Shown: piece after piece, positions 20,484-30,800 of the stretch
Position numbering within the stretch: position 1 is the stretch's first letter
How the letters are laid out: every line of letters begins with the position of its first letter
Source: Tetramitus jugosus
Taxonomy: Eukaryota; Heterolobosea; Eutetramitea; Acrasida; Vahlkampfiidae
Assembly: GCA_937625935.1 (NCBI GenBank)
Contig: OW569356.1
Location: 62,001-126,000 of the forward strand
Direction of reading: 5' to 3'
DNA length: 64,000 bases
Position numbers and translations under genes: made by a program
Notes under the pieces: generated by a model
The model's input: the letters and a program-made list of their open reading frames with translations, nothing else
What the model was told of the DNA's origin: nothing
Databases searched by the model: none

Positions 20484-23400
20484 TTAATGATACATGGATC
20501 CTCCTGTACTTGCACCAGCAAATAATTGCTCCTCCAAGCAAGCATCCTTCAATTGTTTCATTGTGAGAATTTTATCCACTCCCAGACATGCACGAGCACA
20601 GGCTCTAAACACACAATTCTCAATCTGGCCACCAGTGAATTCAAAGTCGTTAGCCAGTGCGTCCAAGTTGATATCGCTTGACAAGGGAACTCTTGATGGT
20701 ATGATCTTGCGCCACAAACCCTTTCTTAAGGTGGCATTCGGCACAGTAAACTCGATAATAAACTTGAATTTTTGACGGATGGGATCATTGAGTAAGTTCT
20801 CTACGTTTGTGATCATAATCAACATGCCATTATATTGGCTCAGGCTACTGAAGAGAGCAAAGTGCTCTTCCAACTTTTGTGGATCATTGATTGACAATTC
20901 AATCACCAAGATGGCACCAGTCTTCTTTGTTTCACGGAATAGAGTATCCAGATTCCTCGTCGTATTGTAAGCATACTTGCTCATGATTTCAGTCATGTCT
21001 ACAATCTTGAGCGGAAGGCCACATTCGAAGCCAATGACCTCTGCGCAAAGACTTTTGCCTGTGCCTGAAGGACCATGGAGCAAGATGGTCATGGCTTGTT
21101 TCGATCCTCGTTCATCGAATCCCCATTGGCCAATCAAAATTTTTCTCGCCTTCTCGAATGAGACAATCTCTTGCACGCGTGACATGACAGACTTTTGTAA
21201 GATGAGGTCCTTAATGCTTCGGGAGGGCACGATTCGACGATCAAACTCATTCATCTGCAGTATTCCTTGCATTTGCAGTTTGGCAGCTCGTTCCAAATCA
21301 CACTCCTGAATGATGGGATCCTTACCGTCTCTTGCTACAGCAAATGACAAGGCACTCAACACTGCATTCTTGATGAGACCTCCCGTTAATTCATAATTCA
21401 TTGATAACTTGTCAAAATCAATATCGTCTGCCATCACGATCCCTTGTGGGAAGTGCTTTCTCCAAATCTCTCGTCTCAACAAAGGATCAGGTGAGCGGAA
21501 TTCGACAGATAGTGTGATTCTTCGGTGCATTGCTTCATCTAGTTCGTACACGCGATTCGTCGCCATAATGATCAAGTTATCATGCTTTTCAATCTCTGTG
21601 AGTAAGCTCGCTACATCGCTACCACCCTTCTTACGAGACTCGAAAAACGATTCACATTCGTCAAAGAACAACAGTGCGTCATTGATCTTGGCTTCTCTGA
21701 AAATAAACTTCAAGAGTTCACCTGCTTGAGCTCCTAGATTTGAAAAGTTGACTAGCAATAGCTTCTTGTTCAAATGATTTGCAAGTGCGTTGGCCAACAT
21801 GGTCTTACCTGTACCACTCGGTCCAAAGAACATGAGCGTTAAACTTGTTCCATATGCGAGTAGATCATCGAATCCAAGTTTTTTTCGATGTTGTTTGTAC
21901 ACTTCAAAGTTGGATACTGTGTCGATAATGAGCTTCTTTTGTTCCTCTGGCAAGACAACATTCTCCAGTTTGACCTGAGGAAAGTAGAGATTGGATCCTT
22001 CGACAATTTCGCTGAATTCCGAGTCGAGACCAGCAATATAATCCAGCATTCTTCTATCGATATTTACTAGACATTCAGTCAGATCTCCCGAAAGAAGATC
22101 TGACACTCGAATCATGCCATCTTTCACGAGAGCAGCCTTCTTATAAAAGTATTTTCTGTGCATAAGTCTTTCTTCCAATGTGTCACACAAAATCCATAAT
22201 ACATATCCAACACTGATGTCCTTTGGTGATCGAATGTTGTACGATTGAGACATGGATATACTGACATCATGAGATATAATTGCAGAAACAAGCAGTATTA
22301 GAATCATCTTCTCAAACTCGTCCAAATTTCTAATCTTTGCCAATCGTTCTAATCGTGGTAAAAATTTTGAGTTGGATAGCCGTTTGCTGCCTTTGCTCTT
22401 TAACATTCTCTCCTTTGCATGAAGTTCTCTCAATATAGAATCAGTGCTTCTCTCTCGAGAAACCTTGTAGCCAACATCGGACTCTTGTTCCTTCTTCTCG
22501 CTTTCCATGTTTCTCACTTTGATTCTCGCGGATAAAAACTGGAACCGATCATCCAAATATTCAATATCATTCTTGTACGGCGTCAAGAACTGCTCATCTG
22601 TTGAAAAGGTCTTTCCACTGTCTTCTTCTCCAGACTTACTGGTCGCAATGTTCGTCGTTGTTGTGTGGTCCTCCTTCAAATAGTCATATAGATCAAACTC
22701 GTTTGTCGCTTCATCCTCCTTTAATTGATCGTCCAATTCTTGCAACTCTCGCTCGAGATCTTCTTCATTCACCTCGCCTCCGTCAAATTCTTCATCGTTA
22801 TTGTACTCATTGCTTGTCCTTTGCTTGTTCCGCTTGCTCTTTGTGTTCGCTTCATCATGATCATCCGTAATGCCACTGATTGAAAATCCTGGTTCTTCCA
22901 ACAAGATTTCAGCCACCGCAGTCTTATCAATCTTCAAGAATTCAGCAGCACTTAATTGTGATCCCAACAGTGCCCACATGCACTCCTTGGGCATCTTCAC
23001 CAAGCTTCCACTCAACGTATCACGATACTGACTGTCCACTTCAATAATCTCTTGCTTGCAATGCAGTCTACTAGGAGATATAAAATCCAACAGTTCTGTC
23101 GATGACATGTGACTATACTTTGCCATGAATGCAGCGGTAGAGATCATACTGGTTGAATCCAGAGTCGAATACAGTGCTCCACACTGAGAAACAAGCACAT
23201 AGATGAATGCTCTCTGTTCCTTTGCACTCAAATTCAATTTTTGAGACATGCGAACAACACGTGGCAACCAGCAAGAGACTTTATCTTGTTTCTCTTCCTT
23301 TCCATCATTGTCGCTCCTATCATTTTCTTCAAGTTGGTCCTGCTCACTGTGATCCACATGGTCCTGTTCCTCATCTTCATTACTGTGATCCATTGAGAGA

Positions 23401-23726
23401 GCCAATCTCTCAATAATCGACTGATCCAACACTTGTTCCACACGAGTCAATCGTTCATACAATTGCTTTGTTTCGTGCTTGTTAAAATTGGCCGATTGAA
23501 ACATTTTTTTAATGTTTTCAATTTGGGCCATCACACAAAACAAGTACTCGTGAGACAACACGTATTCAGCATCCGAGGTGAACACTTGTTGATTCAAATT
23601 GTGATTCTCAATTTGATCAACATGTGTCATCAAGTCCTTGAACAAGAAGAATTCAACATCAGTGTCATCAACAGTACTTGTTGTTACTCTTGGATCAGGT
23701 ACTACTTGTTCTGCTTGTTGCCTCAT
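20484..23726 (-). CDS. Tandem AAA+ ATPase with a degenerate second motor
   Basis: 1080 residues from the ATG at 23726. A longer frame starts at an ATG at 23822, but the AATAAA of the upstream gene (23824-23829) lies immediately before that ATG, so the later start is more likely. The N-terminal half is charged and helical. The first AAA+ domain has Walker A GPSGTGKT at about residues 635-642, a Walker B ending LLFFDECES, and an arginine-finger region (MHRR). The second has Walker A GPSGTGKS at about 885-892, but its Walker B position reads ILVIELS, lacking the Asp-Glu pair. Similar single-chain AAA proteins occur in bacteria and protists. The substrate is unknown. Confidence 0.85.
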   Translation of the reverse strand: MRQQAEQVVPDPRVTTSTVDDTDVEFFLFKDLMTHVDQIENHNLNQQVFTSDAEYVLSHEYLFCVMAQIENIKKMFQSANFNKHETKQLYERLTRVEQVLDQSIIERLALSMDHSNEDEEQDHVDHSEQDQLEENDRSDNDGKEEKQDKVSCWLPRVVRMSQKLNLSAKEQRAFIYVLVSQCGALYSTLDSTSMISTAAFMAKYSHMSSTELLDFISPSRLHCKQEIIEVDSQYRDTLSGSLVKMPKECMWALLGSQLSAAEFLKIDKTAVAEILLEEPGFSISGITDDHDEANTKSKRNKQRTSNEYNNDEEFDGGEVNEEDLERELQELDDQLKEDEATNEFDLYDYLKEDHTTTTNIATSKSGEEDSGKTFSTDEQFLTPYKNDIEYLDDRFQFLSARIKVRNMESEKKEQESDVGYKVSRERSTDSILRELHAKERMLKSKGSKRLSNSKFLPRLERLAKIRNLDEFEKMILILLVSAIISHDVSISMSQSYNIRSPKDISVGYVLWILCDTLEERLMHRKYFYKKAALVKDGMIRVSDLLSGDLTECLVNIDRRMLDYIAGLDSEFSEIVEGSNLYFPQVKLENVVLPEEQKKLIIDTVSNFEVYKQHRKKLGFDDLLAYGTSLTLMFFGPSGTGKTMLANALANHLNKKLLLVNFSNLGAQAGELLKFIFREAKINDALLFFDECESFFESRKKGGSDVASLLTEIEKHDNLIIMATNRVYELDEAMHRRITLSVEFRSPDPLLRREIWRKHFPQGIVMADDIDFDKLSMNYELTGGLIKNAVLSALSFAVARDGKDPIIQECDLERAAKLQMQGILQMNEFDRRIVPSRSIKDLILQKSVMSRVQEIVSFEKARKILIGQWGFDERGSKQAMTILLHGPSGTGKSLCAEVIGFECGLPLKIVDMTEIMSKYAYNTTRNLDTLFRETKKTGAILVIELSINDPQKLEEHFALFSSLSQYNGMLIMITNVENLLNDPIRQKFKFIIEFTVPNATLRKGLWRKIIPSRVPLSSDINLDALANDFEFTGGQIENCVFRACARACLGVDKILTMKQLKDACLEEQLFAGASTGGSMYH

Positions 23727-23850
23727 GTTTTTGCTTGTTTGTTTTTGGACAAAATGAACTGAAAATTCAAAGATCTTTTTCCTCCGAACAAAAAAGCTTT
23801 CTTGTGCAAAGGAACTTGTCATATTTATTCTTGTTTCGAGCTGGAGTAAA

Positions 23851-25308
23851 TTAGTAACTCTTTATTTCGTCAATGTAGTCCTTGACATCATAAACACGGT
23901 CTTGATCTTCATGAGCCTTGGCAGACTCCATGATTTGATCCAGTGCTTTTGCGAGTCGAGAGTTTGACTTTGTTGTTTGTCGATAGAGTTGACGAACGTG
24001 GTCCGCCATGGCCAAATCTCTCAGGACGAGCAACGCCTTCTCCACCAAGTCAATCTCACTGTCATTCTCCAGGTGAGCAAATCGTTCGAGCACCACGAGA
24101 ATCAACTGATCGAAATGAAGCAGGATTTGTGTGGCCAGACTCGTCTTTTGAGGCGCTCCCTCCTCACAAATCATCAAATTAAACAACAAGAACAGTAGCT
24201 TTGTAGTGAGCTTGTTTGCATATTCTTGATAGGGTGCCAAAGCTTCTGCTTCTTCTTTTTCTTCAGTTGCCAATGCTGTTGTTAATTTCACAACATGATT
24301 GGTATTTCTTTGAATCAACGGAATCATTAGGCGTTGAATTCCGTCCAATTCCAAGAAACGAAGCAACGAAACACCTTGATTACTGCACAGTGCAGACAAC
24401 AGCGATACCAATTTTTCTTGCATTCTTGTTCTCGTTTTCAACGAAACCATGACTGGTTGCTTATTTTCACTTACATTTTCACCTTGATTTTCACCTTGAT
24501 TTTCACTGTCATCATTCCCATCGTACAACAACAAATTCATCACAAATGGAAACGCTTCCGATTGAAACAATGCTTGTGTCTGCAACCATCCATTATTGTG
24601 CAAACAAGTAATCATATTGTCCAATGCTTCCAATGCCAAAGTATACAACTCTTCTTCTTCTTCCTCATTCTTCTTCTTCTGCTTGTCATCTTCATCTTCC
24701 CTGTTGTTATTTGCTACAGAGGCAGAAAATTGAAGAAATTCATTGAGAATATTGAGCATGACTTGTGTTCCGTTCAACTTGTGAAAATCATTGGCAAAAT
24801 CAATCTTGTCAATCACGTCGCGCAACTTTATCAAACTATAGAATCGATCCTCATTGGTAATACCTTGTCTCAATCGTTCTTCTGTCGTCATTGATAGAAT
24901 GTTCAATTGATTTTTCATGTGTTGAATCGCATCAATTGGTCTACTATGAGTCACTGGTGTTGTTGTTGTTGTTGTTGAACTATCATCATTAGTAGTAGTA
25001 GTAGTAGTAGTTGATGATGATGATTTTTGATCACCAAATAACATTTGAGCTTTTTGTTTGAGAAGAGCTTCTTCTTCTTGTTTATTAGATGATTGTTGTT
25101 GTTGGTCATTGTGTTGTTGAGAGAGTGATTTGAGTTTGGTGGGATCAGAGTTTTGAATGGCCCAGAAGAATAAACTGTTCATTCTGCTTTGATCAAACGG
25201 TTGTTGTTGTTGACTCTGTTGACTTTGTTGTGATGATGATGTGGTGGAGGTGGTGGAGGGAGGTCCAAGGGATAGTGGAAGGTTAGTAGTGTTGTTGTTG
25301 TCAGACAT
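23851..25308 (-). CDS. Fes1/HSPBP1-like Hsp70 nucleotide-exchange factor
   Basis: 485 residues from the ATG at 25308; an in-frame ATG at 25509 would add 67 residues of Thr/His-rich sequence that looks like leader. The N-terminal segment MNSLFFWAIQNSDPTKL resembles the start of Fes1 proteins. After a Gln/Thr-rich linker, TTEERLRQGITNEDRFYSLIKLRDVIDKIDFANDFHKLNG matches the first armadillo repeats of HSPBP1 and Fes1, and further helical repeats follow to residue 470. The family releases ADP from cytosolic Hsp70. A likely polyadenylation signal (AATAAA on the minus strand, 23824-23829) lies 22 bp past the stop. CAA/AAC repeats encode Gln, Asn and Thr runs. Confidence 0.78.
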   Translation of the reverse strand: MSDNNNTTNLPLSLGPPSTTSTTSSSQQSQQSQQQQPFDQSRMNSLFFWAIQNSDPTKLKSLSQQHNDQQQQSSNKQEEEALLKQKAQMLFGDQKSSSSTTTTTTTNDDSSTTTTTTPVTHSRPIDAIQHMKNQLNILSMTTEERLRQGITNEDRFYSLIKLRDVIDKIDFANDFHKLNGTQVMLNILNEFLQFSASVANNNREDEDDKQKKKNEEEEEELYTLALEALDNMITCLHNNGWLQTQALFQSEAFPFVMNLLLYDGNDDSENQGENQGENVSENKQPVMVSLKTRTRMQEKLVSLLSALCSNQGVSLLRFLELDGIQRLMIPLIQRNTNHVVKLTTALATEEKEEAEALAPYQEYANKLTTKLLFLLFNLMICEEGAPQKTSLATQILLHFDQLILVVLERFAHLENDSEIDLVEKALLVLRDLAMADHVRQLYRQTTKSNSRLAKALDQIMESAKAHEDQDRVYDVKDYIDEIKSY

Positions 25309-25762
25309 GGTATATGTATTGTATGAGGTATGTATTGTTGTGGTTGTTGTATGGTTGGATTTTGGAATGGTGGAAAAAAAACTCTTGTGATCAAAGTGTT
25401 CGAGCGACGACAGGAAGTTTTGGTGAAGAGGAAAGTTTGCATTCCGCTTGCTTTCCGAGCATTCCGTGAGCTCAACAAGTTCCTGAAGGTATTGGTGAGA
25501 TATGGTCATTCTGTATTGAAAACGAAAGTTTACCGTAGATCTCTGTCACTGCTGGCAAATGAATGGATCAGTTCCCCACTCATCATCAGAATACAACCAG
25601 CAAAAAAAACTGTTCCTTCCAACTCAAAAACTCCTCTCTTCCACCAATCGGACTAAATTAACAAGGAAGGAACAACAACAAAAAAAAAGACCCAACAAAA
25701 AAACAATCGCAACTCAACAACAACATTAAGTTCGAACGAAACGAAACAACAGATAAAAAAAA
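25309..25762. other. Divergent promoter region between the Fes1-like and SNARE genes
   Basis: 454 bp between divergent start codons. The right-hand third is an A-rich CAACAAC leader before 25763. No RNA gene or repeat family is seen. Part of it could encode the longer N terminus of the Fes1-like protein. Confidence 0.45.
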
Positions 25763-26530
25763 ATGTCAGCCTACAATGATCACAACATTAATGATGCCTC
25801 CGAGTGGCTCATTGTTTTTTCACAATGTGCCGAACAGATTCAATTGATGCAGGAGGCCATTACAAAACGCAATGAAAAACAAGTCAGTGCCAACAAGTCA
25901 GAATCAGAGAGTACGAAGCTTGTTGAGTTGAGTGCAAAGCTAAAGAGAGATTTGAGAACCATGAAGACTGACCTCGATAAGCTTGGCTCCGCTCTTCAAA
26001 ACTCCGCTAATGAAATTTCGGGTCGGGAAATTGGAAGGCGGAGAGATCAGTTGAATGAGTTGGTTCAGAGGAGAGAGGAACTCGTGAAATTGTTGAATAA
26101 GAAACCGACGTCATCTACTGGTGGAAATGCGCGAAAAAATTTGTTGGGGTCGGACAAAAAGTCGGGAAAATCCGCACCGGAGCAAGAACCGGAGAGTATT
26201 CGGAATATGCAGAATGAGCAGGTGTTGATGTATCAGAACAAGGTCATGGATGATCAGGACAAGGGATTGGACATGTTGAGTCATGCACTCGATCGAACAA
26301 AGAACATTGGATTGGCCATTAGTGATGAATTGGATGAACACAAGGTACTGTTGAGAGATTTGGACCGGGATGTGGAGAGAACAGATGTGAGACTTCACAG
26401 GGAAACGAGGCGAATTGATAAATTGCTAAAGAGTGGAAAGATGCCGTTGGCTCTCTGTATCATTGTTGTTCTATTTTGCATTATTATTGCACTGGTGCTC
26501 GTTGTGCTCAAATTCTCCAAGGTTTTCTAA
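25763..26530 (+). CDS. Qc-SNARE, SYP5/syntaxin-8-like, zero-layer Gln replaced by His
   Basis: 255 residues. The N-terminal 110 residues form the helical bundle usual for this group. A single SNARE motif at about residues 165-225 begins QDKGLDMLSHALDRTK and ends VRLHRETRRIDKLL, closely matching syntaxin 8 and plant SYP51. A C-terminal TM helix (ALCIIVVLFCIIIALVLVVL) anchors it with a short lumenal tail. By alignment with the ELDEQ segment of syntaxin 8, the zero-layer residue is His193 (codon CAC at 26339-26341) instead of Gln. The family acts in late endosomal and vacuolar fusion. Start chosen at the first ATG after an A-rich leader. Confidence 0.87.
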   Translation: MSAYNDHNINDASEWLIVFSQCAEQIQLMQEAITKRNEKQVSANKSESESTKLVELSAKLKRDLRTMKTDLDKLGSALQNSANEISGREIGRRRDQLNELVQRREELVKLLNKKPTSSTGGNARKNLLGSDKKSGKSAPEQEPESIRNMQNEQVLMYQNKVMDDQDKGLDMLSHALDRTKNIGLAISDELDEHKVLLRDLDRDVERTDVRLHRETRRIDKLLKSGKMPLALCIIVVLFCIIIALVLVVLKFSKVF

Positions 26531-26699
26531 TGAATTAATAATAATAATAAGGTGGTTTTATGGACAGAAAGGATTGACGTGTGCACACATGCATAAGAGA
26601 TCACAAAAAGTGAGACTCACAATACTTATGAATACATTGTAAAAGAATGATTGTATTTTCTTAAATATTACACAAAAAAGCATTTTGATTCCAAAGATA

Positions 26700-27776
26700 T
26701 CACTGATTCCTAGGTCTCTTTGAACCACGTTCCTCTCCACCACCACCATTCATGACACCACCAACCATGGAGCTCTTTGATCCTATTGGCTGTTGATGTT
26801 GTTGCGGATGTGACGACGATGACGATGGTGGTGCAGGTGCCGACACTGTTCGATTGCCCGAACTGCACACGTCCGTAATCGTTCGAATCTGCTGCAACAA
26901 ATCTCTCGCAAGTTTCGTAAACTTTGGCAACGGATTCTCCATGTCATGCGTCAACTCATTCATCTGCTTGGCTCGATTATACTCATCAATTTGACTCTTC
27001 AAATTCAACACGTGATCCGTTTCCAGTTCCATCTCAATCTCATATGTCGGTCTCTGATTCGGCTCCTGAATCAACGATCCAAACTTGTCACAGTTATAGT
27101 TATGAACTACGGTAATATCTACGCGCCAAACATTATCAAACTTGTAACTGATTCTGTCCTTTTCTCTGACGCGCTTTCGAACAATTTCATCATCCGGAAA
27201 ATCAACCGGTACTTCATCACTGACACTAATCCGAAAATCGTACATGCGGTGCGGACAAAAAAAATTCAAATCGGTCACCTTGTCCTTACTGATGGCTCTC
27301 TTTCGTTCCTTTGTGATCGGATCGACCGACACTCTCACCCAATTGTTTTTTCTGTTTCGATCATTGGAAACCTTGTAAAATTCGTCTTCTTCCTTGACTC
27401 GTTCATACTCGATCAATGGTCCATGATATTTGCCCTGATTCTTCCATGTCTTTAATTCTCCGAATCTCCGATTCAAAAATTCATTGAGTTGTCGGAATGT
27501 TTCCAGAGAGACGGTGCTACTGAATTCGAGATCATTGTAATAGCCTTCTTGTGATCTCTGTATGACACATTCGGATGTGACTCTAGGTTCCAAGTGCATT
27601 CGTTTAAATGTCGTTCTGCTGTTGAACGTTCCAATTTTAGCTTCGACTTCGATCGATGGTTTGTTCACGTAGCGCCACAGCATGTCACTCACTTGACGAA
27701 GTGATTCATCGAGTGGTTCTCGACCAAACATGAGTTCACTGACGGATGGTGATGAGGATGATGAGGATGAACTCAT
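26700..27776 (-). CDS. mRNA-capping RNA 5'-triphosphatase, Cet1-type (TTM superfamily)
   Basis: 358 residues from the ATG at 27776; the frame upstream lacks a credible start. The tunnel-fold signature is visible: IEVEAKIGTF near residue 42 carries the metal-binding glutamates of the first strand, and TYEIEMELET near residue 245 is the matching later strand. Between them are basic strands (KRMHLEPRVTS, RKNNWVRVSVD, DKDRISYKF-like) that would bind triphosphate. These enzymes remove the gamma phosphate of nascent mRNA before guanylylation, in the nucleus. This is the fungal and protist metal-dependent type, not the cysteine phosphatase type of animals and plants. The C terminus is low-complexity and basic (KRPRN). 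Confidence 0.88.
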   Translation of the reverse strand: MSSSSSSSSPSVSELMFGREPLDESLRQVSDMLWRYVNKPSIEVEAKIGTFNSRTTFKRMHLEPRVTSECVIQRSQEGYYNDLEFSSTVSLETFRQLNEFLNRRFGELKTWKNQGKYHGPLIEYERVKEEDEFYKVSNDRNRKNNWVRVSVDPITKERKRAISKDKVTDLNFFCPHRMYDFRISVSDEVPVDFPDDEIVRKRVREKDRISYKFDNVWRVDITVVHNYNCDKFGSLIQEPNQRPTYEIEMELETDHVLNLKSQIDEYNRAKQMNELTHDMENPLPKFTKLARDLLQQIRTITDVCSSGNRTVSAPAPPSSSSSHPQQHQQPIGSKSSMVGGVMNGGGGEERGSKRPRNQ

Positions 27777-27898
27777 GTTGTTTGTGTTTTTGTGGTTTTG
27801 GTTTTTTTTGGTTTTTTTGGTTTTTTGATCAAGTCGGAAAACTTGTATTTTCGCGCTTTCGGAATACAATCGAAGTGGTCCAATCATCCAAATCCAAT

Positions 27899-30800
27899 TT
27901 ACACGGCTCGTCGTCGCCTTCTTGCTTGTCTGCCTCTCCGTGAAATGACTGGTGTTTTTGGTTCGGCCTCCTCTGCTGATTCTTCTTCTCCTGCTTTCTC
28001 ATCATCATCATCTGGTTGTTCCGTGTTGTGTTCATTGTCCTCTTGAGAATCAGATTCTTCACTGTCAGATGAAGGCTCCCGGGAGATCTTTGCTCTCTTG
28101 GCACTGCGTCCTCGCTTGACCATTGTGATGCGTTTGACAGGTGTGGATGCTACTTGTCCCTCTTGCTCTTCTTCCTCTGCTTCATTGGAGGGAAGTGTGG
28201 CTGTTTCGGTATCACTTTCCTCATCTTGCATTGGATCTGCGGCAGCATCGTTCTCTTCGTCTTCTTCTTCAGAGTCGTTTTCTTCTTCTTCTTCCTCTTC
28301 CTCCTCTTCTTCTTCTTCCCATTCTTGTACCTTTCTCTTTCTTCCCCTGCGAGCTTTGGGCGTCTTGGGTGCAGTCTCTTTTGCTTGTTGCTTTGTCTTC
28401 TTCTTTTTCGATGTGGCTTCAACAACATGTTGTTCATACTGGAAGTCATCAGATAATTTGGCATGTAGCTCTTCAATCTTCTTCTCCCAATCTTCTACTG
28501 CTTGTTTCAGACTATCGCTACCAGCACTCTTTTTACTCTTTTCATTGCTCACTAACTTCTTCGTGCCCAGTGTTCTGATGGTTTCGAATACCTCCTGATC
28601 AGCAAGAGCATGCTGATACTCCTTGAGACATTCAATTAATTTCTTTACACACTTGTCATTGAACGAAGGTAGAAGCGTGAGACAATAGGCAATATCTCTC
28701 CACTGAGTAATTGGGTTAGTTTTGAAGAGCAACTCGGTATCTGATGAAGGATTCTGAGAAGTGGCAACTCCATTTTCATCATGCATGGCATTATCGATAC
28801 TTGATTGTTGGAAGCAATCCACTGTAATTGCCTTGAATCTCTGGCACAATTTCTCTACGAGTTTCTCATTATGTCTATCCTTTGTCACAAATGAAAGCAT
28901 AAACTTCATAATATTTCTAAACGATTCCTGTGCCACATTCTCAGCAGATAAGCGACTCAGCACATCAGGCAACAAATTGTAGATCGGATTATTGTTGCCT
29001 GAAGATTTCTTTGCTAGTTCCGTAAAGAACGCTTTGGAAAGGCCAGCAATCTCTTGGTCATAATCTTCTATTAAACGAACGATATCACTAATGTTGGACT
29101 TAACCTTCACCATATCATTCAGAACCAAGTGACAGAGCACCATTAGAGTTTGTTTTCTGACACCACGATGCACATCCTTCAAGCAGTGATACAAATGGTG
29201 TGTCCAAGGCTCAACAGCATTGGGATATCTACAAGCGAGATCACCTACAGTGACAATAATATTGGCCTTGGCTGACTTTTCATGTTGCAATAGGGTGAAT
29301 AGCAATTGAAGATTCAGCTCACAGAAATCTAAATTCACGTTCATAAACTTACAAAGAGCAAAGATCGCATGTGTACGCAGGCTTGGATCTGAATACGTCT
29401 TTCCATAGTAATCTCGACAAACCTCCTGGATTAAAGGAGCATACTGCATATATATGGACTGTGGTCCAAGAATCATTCGTTCTCTTTCTTCGAACGTCTC
29501 ATCTAATTCGTGATCTTCAAGATTATTGGGGTCCAATCCAAGTTCTGCTTCAATAGTTGACTTTGCAGCTGTCTCCTCATCATCACTATCGTCCTTCTTC
29601 TTCCTTCGACCCTTCTTTGACTTTGATGCTTTGCTTTGCTTGTTTTCTGCCTCTAATAGTGAGAGCTGTCGATGCTTTTTGGCTAGTTTGTGTTGAGATT
29701 CTACTAGCACCAACTCCTTCAATGCCGAGTGACCCAACACGAAAAAGAGTTTAGTTAAGTCAGGAATAGAAACACCGATTTGAGTTGATATCAGGGGGGC
29801 AGTGCCATCCTCTGTTCCCATGTTCACATCCTCTTGGTTATCAGATATATTCTCATTTGTGGTACTGACTCTTCGTGCTAGCTGAGTGATAATTCTCTGG
29901 GATATGTCAAGAGGACGATCACACAAAGCAAATATACATCGAATTGCACGATCTGCGAACGGTACCCATTCATCAATACTGTAGTACTTAAGACAGAGAA
30001 GCTGAGCCAAACGCAAAAATAGAATATTATCATGTTGCACTTTGAAGTTGGCCTGTCCTCCAGTATAAATTAAAACTTCATCGTCTTGCTTTTTCTTCAC
30101 CTCAGCATTTTTTGAATCGTCTATGGCTAATCTCTCTAAGATATCACAGGTAAATATGGCTAATTGCACATGTTTTTCTGCTCTCTCTCCTAATCCATCT
30201 CTCACCAATGTCTTAATTCTTTGACGAAGAGCTGATGGTCTCGCGTTTGCTATCATACGTAAAATTATCGCTGCTCCAGAACAGTCGCTCTCAGTTGGAT
30301 CAGGTACTTGATCTGTCAATTTGTACAGTTCAAGCAAAGCTAGGAATAACTTTTTAGGGAACAAATCTTTCTGAATACAAAGTGTCACAATTGCTTCGAG
30401 CGCAGTCACTTCTTGTTGAGTACAAGATCTAACCAATAATATTAGTTTTCGTGCCATACTGACAGACTCCTCAGGATTCTTGTAGAAGCGTTGAGATAGA
30501 AACAATTGTTCAAAAGCATTGAGTACAGCTTCTTTGATTGATTGCTCGTTTGACCATATCAACTTCATCATGTACTTTATCCCTTGCTCTGAACCATCGA
30601 TTTGTGATAAATATGTCCTAGCTAGAAAATCAATACACTCAGTCACATCTGATGATGTTGCGGTGTGTAGTAGTTCGCAAGCAAGTGGTAGACAAAGTTG
30701 GAGTTGATCTATAGCGCGTAAAGCTTCACTTAGAAATGCCTTTTGAGATAAATGCTTTTTGAGAATGCTCTGTGGGATCTTGTCTACCTGTACAAGCTCT

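Noticed and set aside
24334-24894. Plus-strand frame of 186 codons opposite the Fes1-like gene
   Set aside because: Low-complexity Ile/Phe/Leu reading of Asp/Asn/Gln codons on the true strand.
28098-28598. Long plus-strand frames opposite the C terminus of the condensin gene
   Set aside because: They are the antisense of Glu/Asp/Ser-rich codons and read as Ser, Leu or Phe runs; the minus-strand gene explains them.
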